A model generated the notes under the pieces. The model searched no databases and had not been told where the DNA came from. It worked only from the letters and a program-made list of their open reading frames with translations. Shown here in pieces: positions 1 through 9,008 of a DNA stretch of 64,000 nucleotides. How positions within the stretch are numbered: position 1 is the first letter of the stretch; each line of letters starts with the position of its first letter. Source of the DNA: CAWKDG01 sp963848355 (GTDB lineage: Bacteria > Actinomycetota > Acidimicrobiia > Acidimicrobiales > UBA8190). The stretch covers positions 1,302,001-1,366,000 of the forward strand of contig CAWKDG010000012.1 in assembly GCA_963848355.1 (NCBI GenBank), in the 5' to 3' direction. A program made the translations under genes and the position numbers.

Positions 1-5
1 GACGA

Positions 6-1571
6 ATGACGGCGGGAACCTCGCCGTTCGGCGGCGGCCGCCCCGACGTCATGCACCGGGTGACCCTGGCCGACGTCCTGCGCGACCACGCCCGCAACCG
101 GCCCGGGTCGACGGGGGCGGTGTGCGGCGAGTACCGGCTCGACTTCCTCGCCCTCGACGGGCGCGTGAACCAGCTGGCCCGTGCCCTGGCCGGCGCCGGG
201 GTGGGCCTGGGGGACCGGCTGCTGTGGTTGGGACAGAACTGCCACCGCCTCCTCGAGGGCCTGTTGGCCGCGGCCAAGCTGGGGGCGGTGTTCTGCCCCG
301 CCAACTGGCGGCAGAGCGCCGAGGAGTTCGCCTTCGTCGTGGGCGACTCCGATCCGAAGGTGGTGTTCTGGCAGGAGGCCGAGATCGGCGACACCCTGCG
401 CCAGGTGCGCGAGGACACCGGTTCGAAGGCGCTGTGGCTGCAGCACGACGGGGAGGGCGACGGGAGCTACGAGTCGTTCATCGCCGACGCCCCCACCACC
501 GATCCCGCCGTGGCCGTCGACGAGGGCGCGGCCGTGCTCATGATGTACACGGCCGCCTTCACCGGGAACCCGAACGGTGCCCTGCTGTCGCACCGGGCCC
601 TCGTGATCCAGGGGTCGTACATGGCGCAGATCCAGGGCGTGGGCGCCGACTACGTCTACCTGAACTGCGGGCCACTGTTCCACGTGGCCACCTTCATGAC
701 CACCCTCGCCACCTTCCTGTCGGGCGGGACGAACGTCTTCACCCCGAGAGCCGACGCCGCCGAGCTGTGCCGCCTCATCGCCGAGGAGGGGTGTACCGGG
801 GCGTTCATCATGGGACCCACCATGGACCAGATCATCGAGCTGAACGCCGACGGCCGCTACGACCTGAAGACGCTGCGCGGCTTCCCCGGTCGGCGCGAGT
901 GGACGGCCATGATCACCGTCGACACGAGCCCGTGGGGACAGAAGCCCGCCGGGTACGGCCAGACCGAGGTCATGGGGATGGCCACGTTGAACGCCCTGCA
1001 GCCGAGCATCGGGTCGAGTGGCCGGCCCGCCCCCTTCGTCCGCCTCGCCATGCTCAGCCCCGAGGGCGACGAGCTCCCCGCCGGCGAGACGGGCGAGATC
1101 GGCGTGCGGGGCCCCACCGTGATGAACGGCTACTTCAACCGACCCGAGCTCAACGCCGAGCGCCAGGCCCGTGGGTGGCACCACACCAACGACCTCGGCC
1201 GCATCGAGGCCGACGGATCGCTCACCTTCGTCGGTCCGAAGGGCCGGCTCATCAAGTCGGCGGCCGAGAACATCTATCCGGCCGAGGTCGAGGCGTGCCT
1301 GCGCAGCCATCCCGCCGTGGCCGACGCCGCCGTCATCGGCGTGCCCGACGCCACGTGGGGCCAGAACGTGACCGCCGTGGTGGTACTGGCCGAGGGGGCC
1401 ACGGCCACGGCCGACGACATCATCGGCCACTGCCGCGAGCGGATCGCCTCCTACAAGAAGCCCAAGGCCGTCGAGTTCGTCGACGTCCTCCCCCGGCAGG
1501 GTTTCGCCGTCGACTACGAGGCCCTCGACGAACGTTTCGGCGGCGGCGGCTACCCCGGCGTCGGGGCCTGA
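6..1571 (+). CDS. Acyl-CoA synthetase (AMP-binding, ANL superfamily) lacking the A10 lysine
   Basis: A 521-residue ANL-superfamily protein, expected to activate a carboxylic acid as acyl-AMP and then acyl-CoA. The P-loop-like A3 motif is degenerate (YTAAFTGNPNGA, residues 181-192). The A5 motif GYGQTE (317-321) and the A7/A8 region (NDLGRIEADGS, about 395-405; GRLIKSAAENIYPAEVE, about 413-429) are well kept. The C-terminal hinge continues to VLPRQGF (about 494-500), where most relatives have PRxxxGK; here no lysine follows and the chain ends in a glycine-rich tail. The family assignment is firm but the substrate is unknown. Context of SDRs, acyl-CoA dehydrogenase and thiolases suggests a long or cyclic aliphatic acid. 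Its 3' end overlaps the convergent SDR gene by 22 bp. The ATG lies at the window edge, so its ribosome-binding site is not visible. Confidence 0.85.
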   Translation: MTAGTSPFGGGRPDVMHRVTLADVLRDHARNRPGSTGAVCGEYRLDFLALDGRVNQLARALAGAGVGLGDRLLWLGQNCHRLLEGLLAAAKLGAVFCPANWRQSAEEFAFVVGDSDPKVVFWQEAEIGDTLRQVREDTGSKALWLQHDGEGDGSYESFIADAPTTDPAVAVDEGAAVLMMYTAAFTGNPNGALLSHRALVIQGSYMAQIQGVGADYVYLNCGPLFHVATFMTTLATFLSGGTNVFTPRADAAELCRLIAEEGCTGAFIMGPTMDQIIELNADGRYDLKTLRGFPGRREWTAMITVDTSPWGQKPAGYGQTEVMGMATLNALQPSIGSSGRPAPFVRLAMLSPEGDELPAGETGEIGVRGPTVMNGYFNRPELNAERQARGWHHTNDLGRIEADGSLTFVGPKGRLIKSAAENIYPAEVEACLRSHPAVADAAVIGVPDATWGQNVTAVVVLAEGATATADDIIGHCRERIASYKKPKAVEFVDVLPRQGFAVDYEALDERFGGGGYPGVGA

Positions 1572-2347
1572 GGGGCGTCGAGGCGCTTCATCACCCCGGC
1601 CGAGATCCGGCGCGTCAGGCCCCGGGGCCCGAAACGGGGCGAGACGGCCACGACCTTGTTGAGCACGCCGGGGACACAGACGGCCTGGTTGCGGTCGAGG
1701 GCGGCCAGTCCCGAGGCGACGACGTCACCGGCGTCGCTCCAGGCCATGTCGGGGACACCCGAGCTCTTCACCCCGGCGCGCTCCTGGAAGTCGGTGCGGG
1801 TGAACCCCGGGCACAGGGCCGTGACGTGGACGCCGGCCTTGGCCACCTCGTCGTGGAGGGCCTCGGTGAACGACAGGACGAAGGCCTTGGTGGCCGAATA
1901 GGTGGCGCCGCCCGGTGCGGGGGCGAAGGCACCGATGGACGAGACGTTCAGCAGCTTCCCCGACCGGCGCGGCACCATGACGGCCAGGGCGGCGTGGCTC
2001 AGGGTGACGAGGGCCAGGATGTTCACCTGGACCTGCCCCACCTCTCCGGCCAGGGGGAGATCGGCGAAGGCACCGTAGTGGCCGAAGCCGGCGTTGTTGA
2101 TCACCGTGTCGACGCCGTCGCCGATGCGCGCCGCCACCGAGGCCAGGTGGGTGGGGTCGGCCAGGTCGGCCACCAGCACCTCCGACGTGGCGCCCAGGCT
2201 CTCGAGCTCGCCGGCCAGCTTGTCGAGGGCCGGCCCCGTCCGGGCCACGAGGACGAGATCGTGTCCGGTCGCCGCCAGCGCCCGGGCGAAACCGTCGCCG
2301 AGCCCCGACGACGCCCCGGTCACCAGGGCGGTCGGTCGGTTGGTCAT
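1550..2347 (-). CDS. Short-chain dehydrogenase/reductase (SDR)
   Basis: A classical SDR of 265 residues. It has a TGASSGLG nucleotide-binding loop near residue 10, NNAG near residue 86, a serine in NVSSIGAF and the YSATK catalytic Tyr/Lys pair. It should oxidise or reduce an alcohol/ketone with NAD(P)(H). The ATG at 2347 is chosen because it follows the LLM stop codon (2358) by only 10 bp and begins exactly at the Rossmann fold. An in-frame start further upstream would run through the neighbouring gene. It is the last gene of the minus-strand operon that begins at 9935. The substrate is not identifiable. Confidence 0.85.
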   Translation of the reverse strand: MTNRPTALVTGASSGLGDGFARALAATGHDLVLVARTGPALDKLAGELESLGATSEVLVADLADPTHLASVAARIGDGVDTVINNAGFGHYGAFADLPLAGEVGQVQVNILALVTLSHAALAVMVPRRSGKLLNVSSIGAFAPAPGGATYSATKAFVLSFTEALHDEVAKAGVHVTALCPGFTRTDFQERAGVKSSGVPDMAWSDAGDVVASGLAALDRNQAVCVPGVLNKVVAVSPRFGPRGLTRRISAGVMKRLDAPQAPTPG

Positions 2348-2357
2348 GGCCGGGACC

Positions 2358-3335
2358 CTACTGCGAGAGTCTCGGCACCACCTCGGCCATGAACCGGCGC
2401 AGGGTCTCGTCGCCGGGGAAATCCCGCAGCCAGAGGATGAATTCGGAGCAGCCGGCGTCGATGTAGGCCTGGGTCTTCTCCGCCACCTGCTCGGGGGTGC
2501 CCACCAGATTGTCGGCCAGATAGGAGTCGACCGATCCGCCACCCCAGAGGTTCCCCCCGTCGGGCTCGGCGCACCACGCCCGCGCCTCGGCGTCGGTGTC
2601 GAAGAGGCGGCAGTCGGGACCGTGGGTGCGCGTGACGGCGTCGGGTGACCGGCCGATGTCCTCGCAGTAGCGGGCCAGCAGCCCCGACTTGCGGACGAAG
2701 GACTCGAGGCCCACCTGCCAGTTGGTGGCGTCGGCGTGGCGGGCGGCGATGCGCAGGTTCACCTGCTCGCCGCCGCCCCCGACGAGCAGCGGCGGGAGCT
2801 GCTGGACGGGCTTCGGATCGCAGTAGGCACCGGCGAAGTGGAGATGCTCGCCGTCGAAGGTGACGGTCTCCTCGCTCCACAGCCGGCGGATCACCTCGAG
2901 CGACTCGTCGAGGACCCGCAGCCGCTCCCGGTCGGCCAGGTAGGGGAAGCCGTAGGCCTCGTACTCCCGTCCGAACCATCCGGCCCCGAGTCCCAGGATG
3001 AGCCGACCTCCCGAGTAGACGTCGATGCAGGCCGCCTCCTTGGCCAGGAGCCCGGCGTTGCGGTACGACGCACAGGTGACGAGCTCCCCCAGGCGGATGG
3101 TGGTGGTGCGCTGGGAGAGAGCCGCCAGCATGGTGTAGGCCTCGAAGCAGTGGGTCGGTTCGCGTCGGGGCACGGTCTCCACGTGGTCGTAGACCCAGAG
3201 GTGGTCGTAGCCGAGCTGTTCCGCCAGCTGGGCCAGCTCCACCGAACGGGTCCAGGCGTCGGGGCCCGACCAGCCCGTGTACTCGAGCTTCCATCCCTGG
3301 GGGACGAAGACGCCGAAGCGCAGGGGGTGGCTCAC
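2358..3335 (-). CDS. LLM-class F420-dependent oxidoreductase
   Basis: A luciferase-like TIM-barrel protein of 325 residues. The beginning (RFGVFVPQGW) and the segment YSGGRLILGLGAGW around residue 115 are typical of the actinobacterial F420-dependent family. GTG at 3335 is preferred as start because it overlaps the stop of the upstream VOC gene as GTGA, a translational-coupling arrangement used repeatedly in this operon. An ATG at 3365 would lie inside that gene. Such enzymes transfer hydride from F420H2 or oxidise alcohols. The operon suggests a redox step on an acyl-CoA or alcohol intermediate, but this is inference. Confidence 0.82.
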   Translation of the reverse strand: MSHPLRFGVFVPQGWKLEYTGWSGPDAWTRSVELAQLAEQLGYDHLWVYDHVETVPRREPTHCFEAYTMLAALSQRTTTIRLGELVTCASYRNAGLLAKEAACIDVYSGGRLILGLGAGWFGREYEAYGFPYLADRERLRVLDESLEVIRRLWSEETVTFDGEHLHFAGAYCDPKPVQQLPPLLVGGGGEQVNLRIAARHADATNWQVGLESFVRKSGLLARYCEDIGRSPDAVTRTHGPDCRLFDTDAEARAWCAEPDGGNLWGGGSVDSYLADNLVGTPEQVAEKTQAYIDAGCSEFILWLRDFPGDETLRRFMAEVVPRLSQ

Positions 3336-3778
3336 GAGGTGAACTCCCACCACTGCAGCTCGCACATGAGGGGCAGGAGGTACTTCACGTAGAGGGAGTG
3401 GATCCTGATCGGCCCCTGCTCGTCGACATGGAGATCGATGAGGTCGACGCGGTCGTCGTGCTCACGGAACGCCTTGGCCCGCTCGGCCACCCCCTCGAGC
3501 TCGGCGCGCGAGCCGACGGCCAGACCGAAGTGGTCCATGCGCGGGCAGCGCATGGGGTCGTCGTCGGCGATGAGGAAGATGAACTGGTCCCAGTGGACGC
3601 AGCTCAGGATCAGGCGCTTGCGGTCGACGGTCATGGTGGGCATCTCGACGAAGCCGAAGACGTCGTCCCAGAAGCGCAGGATCTCGGCCCGTGGCGTCTC
3701 GGCCAGGAGGTCGGCGGGCACGCTCATGGCCACGTGGTTGAAGCGGGGATTGCCCGACGGGTAGTACGGATGGGTCAT
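3332..3778 (-). CDS. VOC-superfamily (glyoxalase/dioxygenase-fold) protein
   Basis: A 148-residue single-domain protein with the VOC pattern: NHVAMSVP near residue 14, DHFGLAVGS near residue 83 and a C-terminal strand ending LCELQWWE. His in NHVAM, His in DHFGL and Glu in CELQ are the likely metal ligands. The reaction is unknown; members include isomerases, dioxygenases and epimerases, and a methylmalonyl-CoA-epimerase-like or ring-processing role would fit the acyl-CoA operon. The start at 3778 is preceded by an AGGGG Shine-Dalgarno that lies inside a 34-bp tandem duplication. It is coupled to the downstream LLM gene by a 4-bp overlap. Confidence 0.75.
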   Translation of the reverse strand: MTHPYYPSGNPRFNHVAMSVPADLLAETPRAEILRFWDDVFGFVEMPTMTVDRKRLILSCVHWDQFIFLIADDDPMRCPRMDHFGLAVGSRAELEGVAERAKAFREHDDRVDLIDLHVDEQGPIRIHSLYVKYLLPLMCELQWWEFTS

Positions 3779-3784
3779 CGCTGC

Positions 3785-3852
3785 ACCCCTGTCATCTCAG
3801 GACCACGGTCATCGCGGAACCCCTGTCATCTCAGGACCACGGTCATCGCGGA
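3785..3852. repeat. Two perfect tandem copies of a 34-bp unit
   Basis: Two exact head-to-tail 34-bp copies occupy 3785-3818 and 3819-3852, between the alcohol dehydrogenase stop and the VOC start codon. Each copy carries the AGGGG ribosome-binding site and a decoy ATG followed by a six-codon frame on the minus strand (MTVVLR). The unit looks like a recent duplication of the gene-junction sequence. Confidence 0.9.
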
Positions 3853-4886
3853 ACCACCATGACCTTGCCGGCGATGCGGCCGCTGGCCAGGTCGGAGAGG
3901 GCCACGGAGATACCGTCGAGCCCGATGTCGTCGGGGGCGATGAGCAGCGACGCCGGGACGGCGCCCGACGCCAGCAGGGCCAGCGCCTTCTCGAAGCCGT
4001 CGGCGTCGTAGACGAAGGACCCGGAGATCTCGAGCTCGTTCAGGATCAGGCGGTTGGGGTCGAACGAGGGGGCCTCGATACCGGCCCCGACGAGGACGAG
4101 GCGGCCGCCGCGCCGCAACTGGTGGAAGCCGGCCTCCATGGCCGCCTTCTTGCCCGAGCACTCGAGGACGACGTGGACGGCGCGCGACGAGAGACGTTCG
4201 GGCTCCCACGGCGGGAACGTCTCGAGGGCGTCGGGGGCGATGACCTCGGTGGCGCCCAGGTCGAGGGCCAGGCGTCGGCGGGCCTCGCCCGGCTCGACCA
4301 CGGTGACGGGGATGCCGCGCGCCACCAGGGCCACGATGGTGAGCGCGCCGATGGGTCCGGCGCCGAAGACCATGGCCGTGTCCCCGTCGGTGAGGCCCGA
4401 GCGGGTGATCCCGTGCAGGGCCACGGCCAAGGGCTCGGCCAGCGCCGCCTCCCGGGCCGAGAGGCCGGCGGGCAGGCGCAGCAGCGAGCGGGAGTTGACC
4501 ACGATGTACCGGGCGAAGGCGCCGTTGTCGCTGTGGACGTCGATGTTGGCGTTGCGGCGCTCGCACTGCGAGGGCTTGCCCTCGAGACAGCGCCGGCAGG
4601 CGCCGCAGCGCGGCGAGGGACCGCCGACGACCTCGTCGCCGACGACCCAGTCGACAACACCCTCGCCCACGGCCGAGATGCTCCCGCTGAACTCGTGGCC
4701 GCCGACGAGGCCGGGCTTGCCCCATCCCTCGAGCATGAGATGGATGTCCGAGCCGCAGATGCCGCAGTGTCCCACCTCGACGAGCACCTGCCCCGGTCCC
4801 GGGCGCGGCACGGGCCGCTGCTCCACGGCCACCTCGCCCGGGGCCCGGTAGACGGCCACCGGCATCACGTCGGGGACGGACGTCAT
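3843..4886 (-). CDS. Zinc-dependent medium-chain alcohol dehydrogenase
   Basis: A 347-residue MDR-family Zn dehydrogenase. The catalytic zinc region is CGICGSD (41-47) with GGHE at 62-65. The four structural-zinc cysteines are in a C-x2-C-x2-C-x7-C array (94, 97, 100, 108). The NAD(P)-binding motif is GAGPIG (175-180). It probably oxidises a secondary alcohol, as in threonine/butanediol/sorbitol dehydrogenase-type enzymes. ATG at 4886 is chosen because it overlaps the acyl-CoA dehydrogenase stop as ATGA. The gene's 3' end borders the 34-bp duplication. The substrate is unknown. Confidence 0.88.
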   Translation of the reverse strand: MTSVPDVMPVAVYRAPGEVAVEQRPVPRPGPGQVLVEVGHCGICGSDIHLMLEGWGKPGLVGGHEFSGSISAVGEGVVDWVVGDEVVGGPSPRCGACRRCLEGKPSQCERRNANIDVHSDNGAFARYIVVNSRSLLRLPAGLSAREAALAEPLAVALHGITRSGLTDGDTAMVFGAGPIGALTIVALVARGIPVTVVEPGEARRRLALDLGATEVIAPDALETFPPWEPERLSSRAVHVVLECSGKKAAMEAGFHQLRRGGRLVLVGAGIEAPSFDPNRLILNELEISGSFVYDADGFEKALALLASGAVPASLLIAPDDIGLDGISVALSDLASGRIAGKVMVVPR

Positions 4887-6043
4887 GCCGACGCCGCCGG
4901 TGTGTCCAGCCCGATCATGCGGGCCACCCGGGCGCGGTGCAGCGCCCCCGACCCGAACATGACGGCGGTCGTCTTCACCCGCTTCACGTACATGTGCATG
5001 TCGTGCTCCCACGTGTAGCCGATGCCGCCGAGGCACTGGATGCCCTCCTGGGCGATGAGCCGCTGGCAGTCGCTGACACTGGCCTTGGCCGTGGCCACGG
5101 CCAGCTCCCGCCGATCGTCGTCCTCGGCGATGGTGAGGGCGGCGAAGTAGGTGGTGGCCCGGGCCGACTCGAGGGCCACGAACATGTTGGCCAGCTTGTG
5201 CTTGATGGCCTGGAAGGACCCGATCTTCACCCCGAACTGCTCGCGCTCACCGACGTAGGTGTGGACGATGTCGAAGATGGCCTGGCACGTCCCCACCATC
5301 TCGGCCGAGAGGGCGCAGGCGGCCTCGTCCATGGCCCGGCGCAGCGCCGGGCCGCACGCCCCGGGCTCGCCGAGGACCCGGTCGGCGTCGACGCGGACGC
5401 CGTCGAGGGCCACGGTGGCGTACTGGCGGCTGGCGTCGAGGTCCTCCATGGGCTCGGCCCGCACCGACGAGCCGGGGACGACGAAGAGCCCGATGCCGGC
5501 GTCACCGCCGGACCCGGCGGGCACGCCACCGACGCGGGCGGCGACGACGATCTCGTCGGCCCGGGCCCCGTCGAAGACGAAGTGCTTCTCCCCGTCGAGA
5601 ACCCAGCTCCCGCCGTCGGCCAGAGCCGTGGTGGTGATGTCGGCGGCCTCCCACGAACCCGACGCCTCGGCCACGGCCACCGTCGCGACGATGCCGTCGG
5701 CGGCCACCGCCCCGAGGAACCGGCGGCGCTGTTCGGGAGACCCGGCGGCGCGCAGGGCGGGCACGAACTGGCCCGCCGTGGCCAGGAACGGTGCCGGGGA
5801 GAGGACACGGCCGAGCTCCTCGGCCACCACCGCCAACTCGACGAAGCCGAGACCGATCCCGCCGTCCTCCTCGGGGACGGTCAGGGCGGGCCAGTCGAGC
5901 TCGACCATGCGGGCCCACAGCTCGTCGGTGCCCTTGCCCCCCTCGACCACGGCCCGGACGAGCGAGGGCGGGCACTCTCGCTCGAGGACGGCGCGGACCG
6001 AGCTCTGCAACTCACGCTGGTCGTCGGACAGTTCGAGGTCCAC
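4883..6043 (-). CDS. Acyl-CoA dehydrogenase (FadE-like)
   Basis: A 386-residue FAD-linked acyl-CoA dehydrogenase that would introduce an alpha,beta double bond. It has the N-terminal helical domain (LSDDQREL), the family segment REQFGVKIGSFQAIKH (about 267-282) and QCLGGIGYTWEHD (about 340-352). These resemble actinobacterial FadE subunits of steroid side-chain degradation. The glutamate expected in the usual IYEGT context near the C-terminus is not seen (the region reads VMFGSG), so it could use a base elsewhere or act as one subunit of a heteromer, although no partner is adjacent. It is co-directional and translationally coupled with the alcohol dehydrogenase. Confidence 0.87.
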   Translation of the reverse strand: MDLELSDDQRELQSSVRAVLERECPPSLVRAVVEGGKGTDELWARMVELDWPALTVPEEDGGIGLGFVELAVVAEELGRVLSPAPFLATAGQFVPALRAAGSPEQRRRFLGAVAADGIVATVAVAEASGSWEAADITTTALADGGSWVLDGEKHFVFDGARADEIVVAARVGGVPAGSGGDAGIGLFVVPGSSVRAEPMEDLDASRQYATVALDGVRVDADRVLGEPGACGPALRRAMDEAACALSAEMVGTCQAIFDIVHTYVGEREQFGVKIGSFQAIKHKLANMFVALESARATTYFAALTIAEDDDRRELAVATAKASVSDCQRLIAQEGIQCLGGIGYTWEHDMHMYVKRVKTTAVMFGSGALHRARVARMIGLDTPAASA

Positions 6044-6058
6044 GGTGACGCCCCGCCC

Positions 6059-8165
6059 CTACGACGCCGGGGGTCCGGCGGCCAGGACCACCAGTGAGTC
6101 GACGGCCACCGCCCCCCGGGGGAGGACGACCACCGGGTTGAGATCGAGCTCGACGAGACGGTCGCCGCAGGCGGCCGCCATGCGGGCCACCGCCAGGACC
6201 ACGTCCACCAGGGCCTTCACGTCGGCCTTGGCCTGACCGCGGGCCCCGCGCAGAAGGGCGTAGCCGCGCAGCGACTTCACCATCTCTTCGGCGTCGCGCC
6301 GGTCGAGGGGGAGGGGACGGACCGTGGCGTCGGCGAGGACCTCGGCGAAGACGCCGCCCGTCCCCACCAGGACGGCGGGGCCGTAGACGGGGTCGCGCGT
6401 GACACCGACGATCATCTCGACCCCGCCCACCACCTGGTGCTGGATCTGGACCCCTTCGATCACCGCTTTGCGGTTGGCCCGGGTGGCCCTCGTGACCAGC
6501 TCGGTGTAGAGCGCCTGGGCCTGACCGGTGGTGGCGACGTCGAGGCGGATGAGGCCGAGGTCGGATTTGTGGGGGAAGTCCGGGGAGGCGATCTTCATGA
6601 CCACCGGGAAGCCGATGGTCTTGGCCAGGCGGCCGGCCTCGGCCGCCGAGTGGGCCAGTCCCTCGCCCGCCAGGGGGACGCCGAAGGCCTCGAGAAGGCG
6701 TCGCGAGGCGTCGGCCCCGAGGGGCCCGGCCACTCCACCGGCGTCGGCCAGCACGGCGGCGGCCGCCGCCGGGAGCGTCGTCGACATCTTCTTGCGCGAC
6801 CGGAAGGTGGACGACGCCTCCTGGTAGAGGGCGAAGTTGCGCAGGGCACCGAAGCAGTTGCGAAACGACCGGAACATGGGGATGCCGGCGTCGATCAGGG
6901 TCTTGAACCCCTTCTCGTCGGTCTTGAACGAGTTCCAGGTGACGACGATGGGCTTGGGGATCTCGTCGGCGAAGGCCACGATGTCGTCGGCGAAGCGGTC
7001 GGTGAGCCGGCCGAGGGCTCCGGTGAGGCCGATGACGATGACGTCGACCTCGGGGTCGGCGGCGATGAGGTCGAAGACTCGTCGGCGGTCCTCGATGGGA
7101 TTGGTGACGAGGAATTGGGCGCCGTTGTCGACCGGGTTGTCCACCGTGAGGTAGTCGGGGATCATCTCCCGCAGCGCCGCGCGTCTTCGCCGTGAGGATG
7201 GGGACAGGGACGCCGGACGCCTCGGCCACCTCGGCCATGAGGGTGCCCGATCCTCCGGAGATGGAATAGAGACAGCACCGGGGACCGGTGCCGGCCGGGA
7301 GCTTGGCGAAAAGGGCGGCCGTCTCGAGGAGCTCGTCGAGGTCGGAGACCCGGGTCACCCCGTACTGGCGGAAGAGACCGTCGACGACGGCGTCGGACCC
7401 GGCCAGGTGGCCGGTGTGGGAGGAGGCCATGCGGGTGCCCGCCGAGGTGGCCCCCATCTTGAGCGCCACGACGGGCTTGCCTTCGGCGTTGGCCGCCTCG
7501 AGGGCCCGGCGGAGCTTGGGCGGGTCGCGAAAGCCCTCGAAGTACCCGGCGATGACGGCGGTGTCGTCGTCGTAGGCGTAGTACTCGATGAAGTCGGCCG
7601 CCTCCAGGTCGAGCTCGTTGCCGGTGGGGACCCAACGGGAGAAGGCGATGCCGAACTCGGTCCCCTGGACGATGGGACGGCCCTGATGACCGGACTGGGT
7701 GACGAGGCCGATGCGGCCGCCGCGCCGGCGGGGTGGCTCGGGGAGGACCTCGAAGGCGTTGGTGTTGGTGTTGGGGCCGAAGACGCGGATGCCGTAGCGG
7801 GCCGCCACCTCACCCACCTCGCGTTCGGCCGCCGCCCCCTTCTCGCCCACCTCGGAGAAGCCGGCGGTGAAGATGAGGACGTAGGGGACGCCGTGCTTGC
7901 CGCACTCCTCGACCACCTTGGCCACCAGGCGGGTCCCGACGTTGATGACGGCCAGGGTGACGTCGGCCGGGATGTCGGTGACGTGCTCGTAGACGGGGAT
8001 GTCGCCGATCTGGCCGCCCTTGGCGTTGACGAGGTACCAGCGGTCTCCCCAGCGCTCGGCATGGGTCTTGCGGACGCGGGCAGGGTCGGCGTTGCGGTTG
8101 ACGGAGCCGACGATGGCCACGGCCTTCGGGTGGAAGAACTCCTCGAGGTCGGTCCGCTGCTGCAT
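6059..8165 (-). CDS. NDP-forming acyl-CoA synthetase (CoA-binding plus ATP-grasp), frameshifted
   Basis: A roughly 700-residue acyl-CoA ligase of the acetyl-CoA synthetase (ADP-forming) type, split across two frames. The first part (8165 to about 7184) holds the CoA-binding Rossmann domain (KAVAIVGSVNR, near residue 14) and the SHTGHLAGSD motif with the likely phospho-histidine (His250). The second part (about 7174 to 6059) holds NPVDNG and the ATP-grasp domain (FPVVMKIASPDFPHKSD). The frames meet in a CG-rich stretch at 7174-7184, and one extra base or two missing bases restores a continuous family-typical protein. Either the gene is recently broken or this is a sequence error. It lies 15 bp upstream of the acyl-CoA dehydrogenase and 6 bp downstream of an SDR. 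Confidence 0.8.
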
Positions 8166-8171
8166 GACGCG

Positions 8172-9005
8172 TCAGCCGGCCGGCGTCTCGCCCATGAGGA
8201 CAGAGAAGTCGAGCCTGCTGGTGAGCATGCCGGCCGAGAAGCCGCCGTCGGCGTAGATGTTGGCGCCGGTGATGTAGTTCGCCGCGTCGCTGTTCAGGAA
8301 GACGACGACGTGTCCCTGCTCCTCGGGGGTGGAGTTGCGTCCCCACAGGGGCTTCGGGAACTTGTCCATGAAGTCCTTGCCCATGGCGTTCTCGAACGAG
8401 GGCATCATCGGGGTCGCCGTCGGACCCGGGCTCGTCGAGTTGACGCGGATCCCCTTCGGAGCCAGGTCGAGAGCGGCGTGGAGGGTCCAGACGATGATGG
8501 CCTGCTTGGACAGCAGGTAACCCTCACCCACCTGCTTCGGGTGGGCCTCGCACCAGGCCTTGCCCTCGGCGTAGCCGGGGGTGGCGACGAGCTCGGCCAC
8601 CTGGTCCATGGTGTTCTCCCAGCCGTAGGCGCCGGCCGACGAGATGGTGCAGACGGCGGAGCCTTCGGGCATGAGAGGGGCCACCAGCCCCGTGAGGTGC
8701 CGGGCGGCCACGAAGTTGACGAGCATGGTGTCGAGGCCCGAGAAGGGGGGGCCGGGGAGGCCGGCGCAATTGAACAGTCCGTGGAGAGGTCCGCCCAGGT
8801 CCTTCACGGCCTCGGCCATGGCCGACGGGTCGCGGAGGTCGACGGTCCGGAACGAAGCCACGTCGACGGGGGGCTCCTTCAGGTCGAAGACGTGGACCTC
8901 GGCCCCGAGCTCGACCAGGTCGCGCACGGCGGCGGCACCCATGCCGGCGCCACCGCCCCCGGAGACGAGGACCCGCTTGCCTTCGTAGCTCCACACGCTG
9001 GCCAT
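8172..9005 (-). CDS. SDR-family dehydrogenase (hydroxysteroid/coniferyl-alcohol dehydrogenase-like)
   Basis: A 277-residue SDR with a glycine-rich loop SGGGGAGMG near residue 15, FNCAG near 76, catalytic serines in ISSAGAYGW and a GYLLSKQA Tyr-Lys pair. The spacing between serine and tyrosine is long, as in the 3-alpha-hydroxysteroid and coniferyl-alcohol dehydrogenase subgroup. It would oxidise a hydroxyl on a cyclic or side-chain substrate. It sits 3 bp after the next SDR gene in the same operon, so the two may act on successive intermediates. The substrate assignment is inference from subgroup and context. Confidence 0.83.
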   Translation of the reverse strand: MASVWSYEGKRVLVSGGGGAGMGAAAVRDLVELGAEVHVFDLKEPPVDVASFRTVDLRDPSAMAEAVKDLGGPLHGLFNCAGLPGPPFSGLDTMLVNFVAARHLTGLVAPLMPEGSAVCTISSAGAYGWENTMDQVAELVATPGYAEGKAWCEAHPKQVGEGYLLSKQAIIVWTLHAALDLAPKGIRVNSTSPGPTATPMMPSFENAMGKDFMDKFPKPLWGRNSTPEEQGHVVVFLNSDAANYITGANIYADGGFSAGMLTSRLDFSVLMGETPAG

Positions 9006-9008
9006 GCC

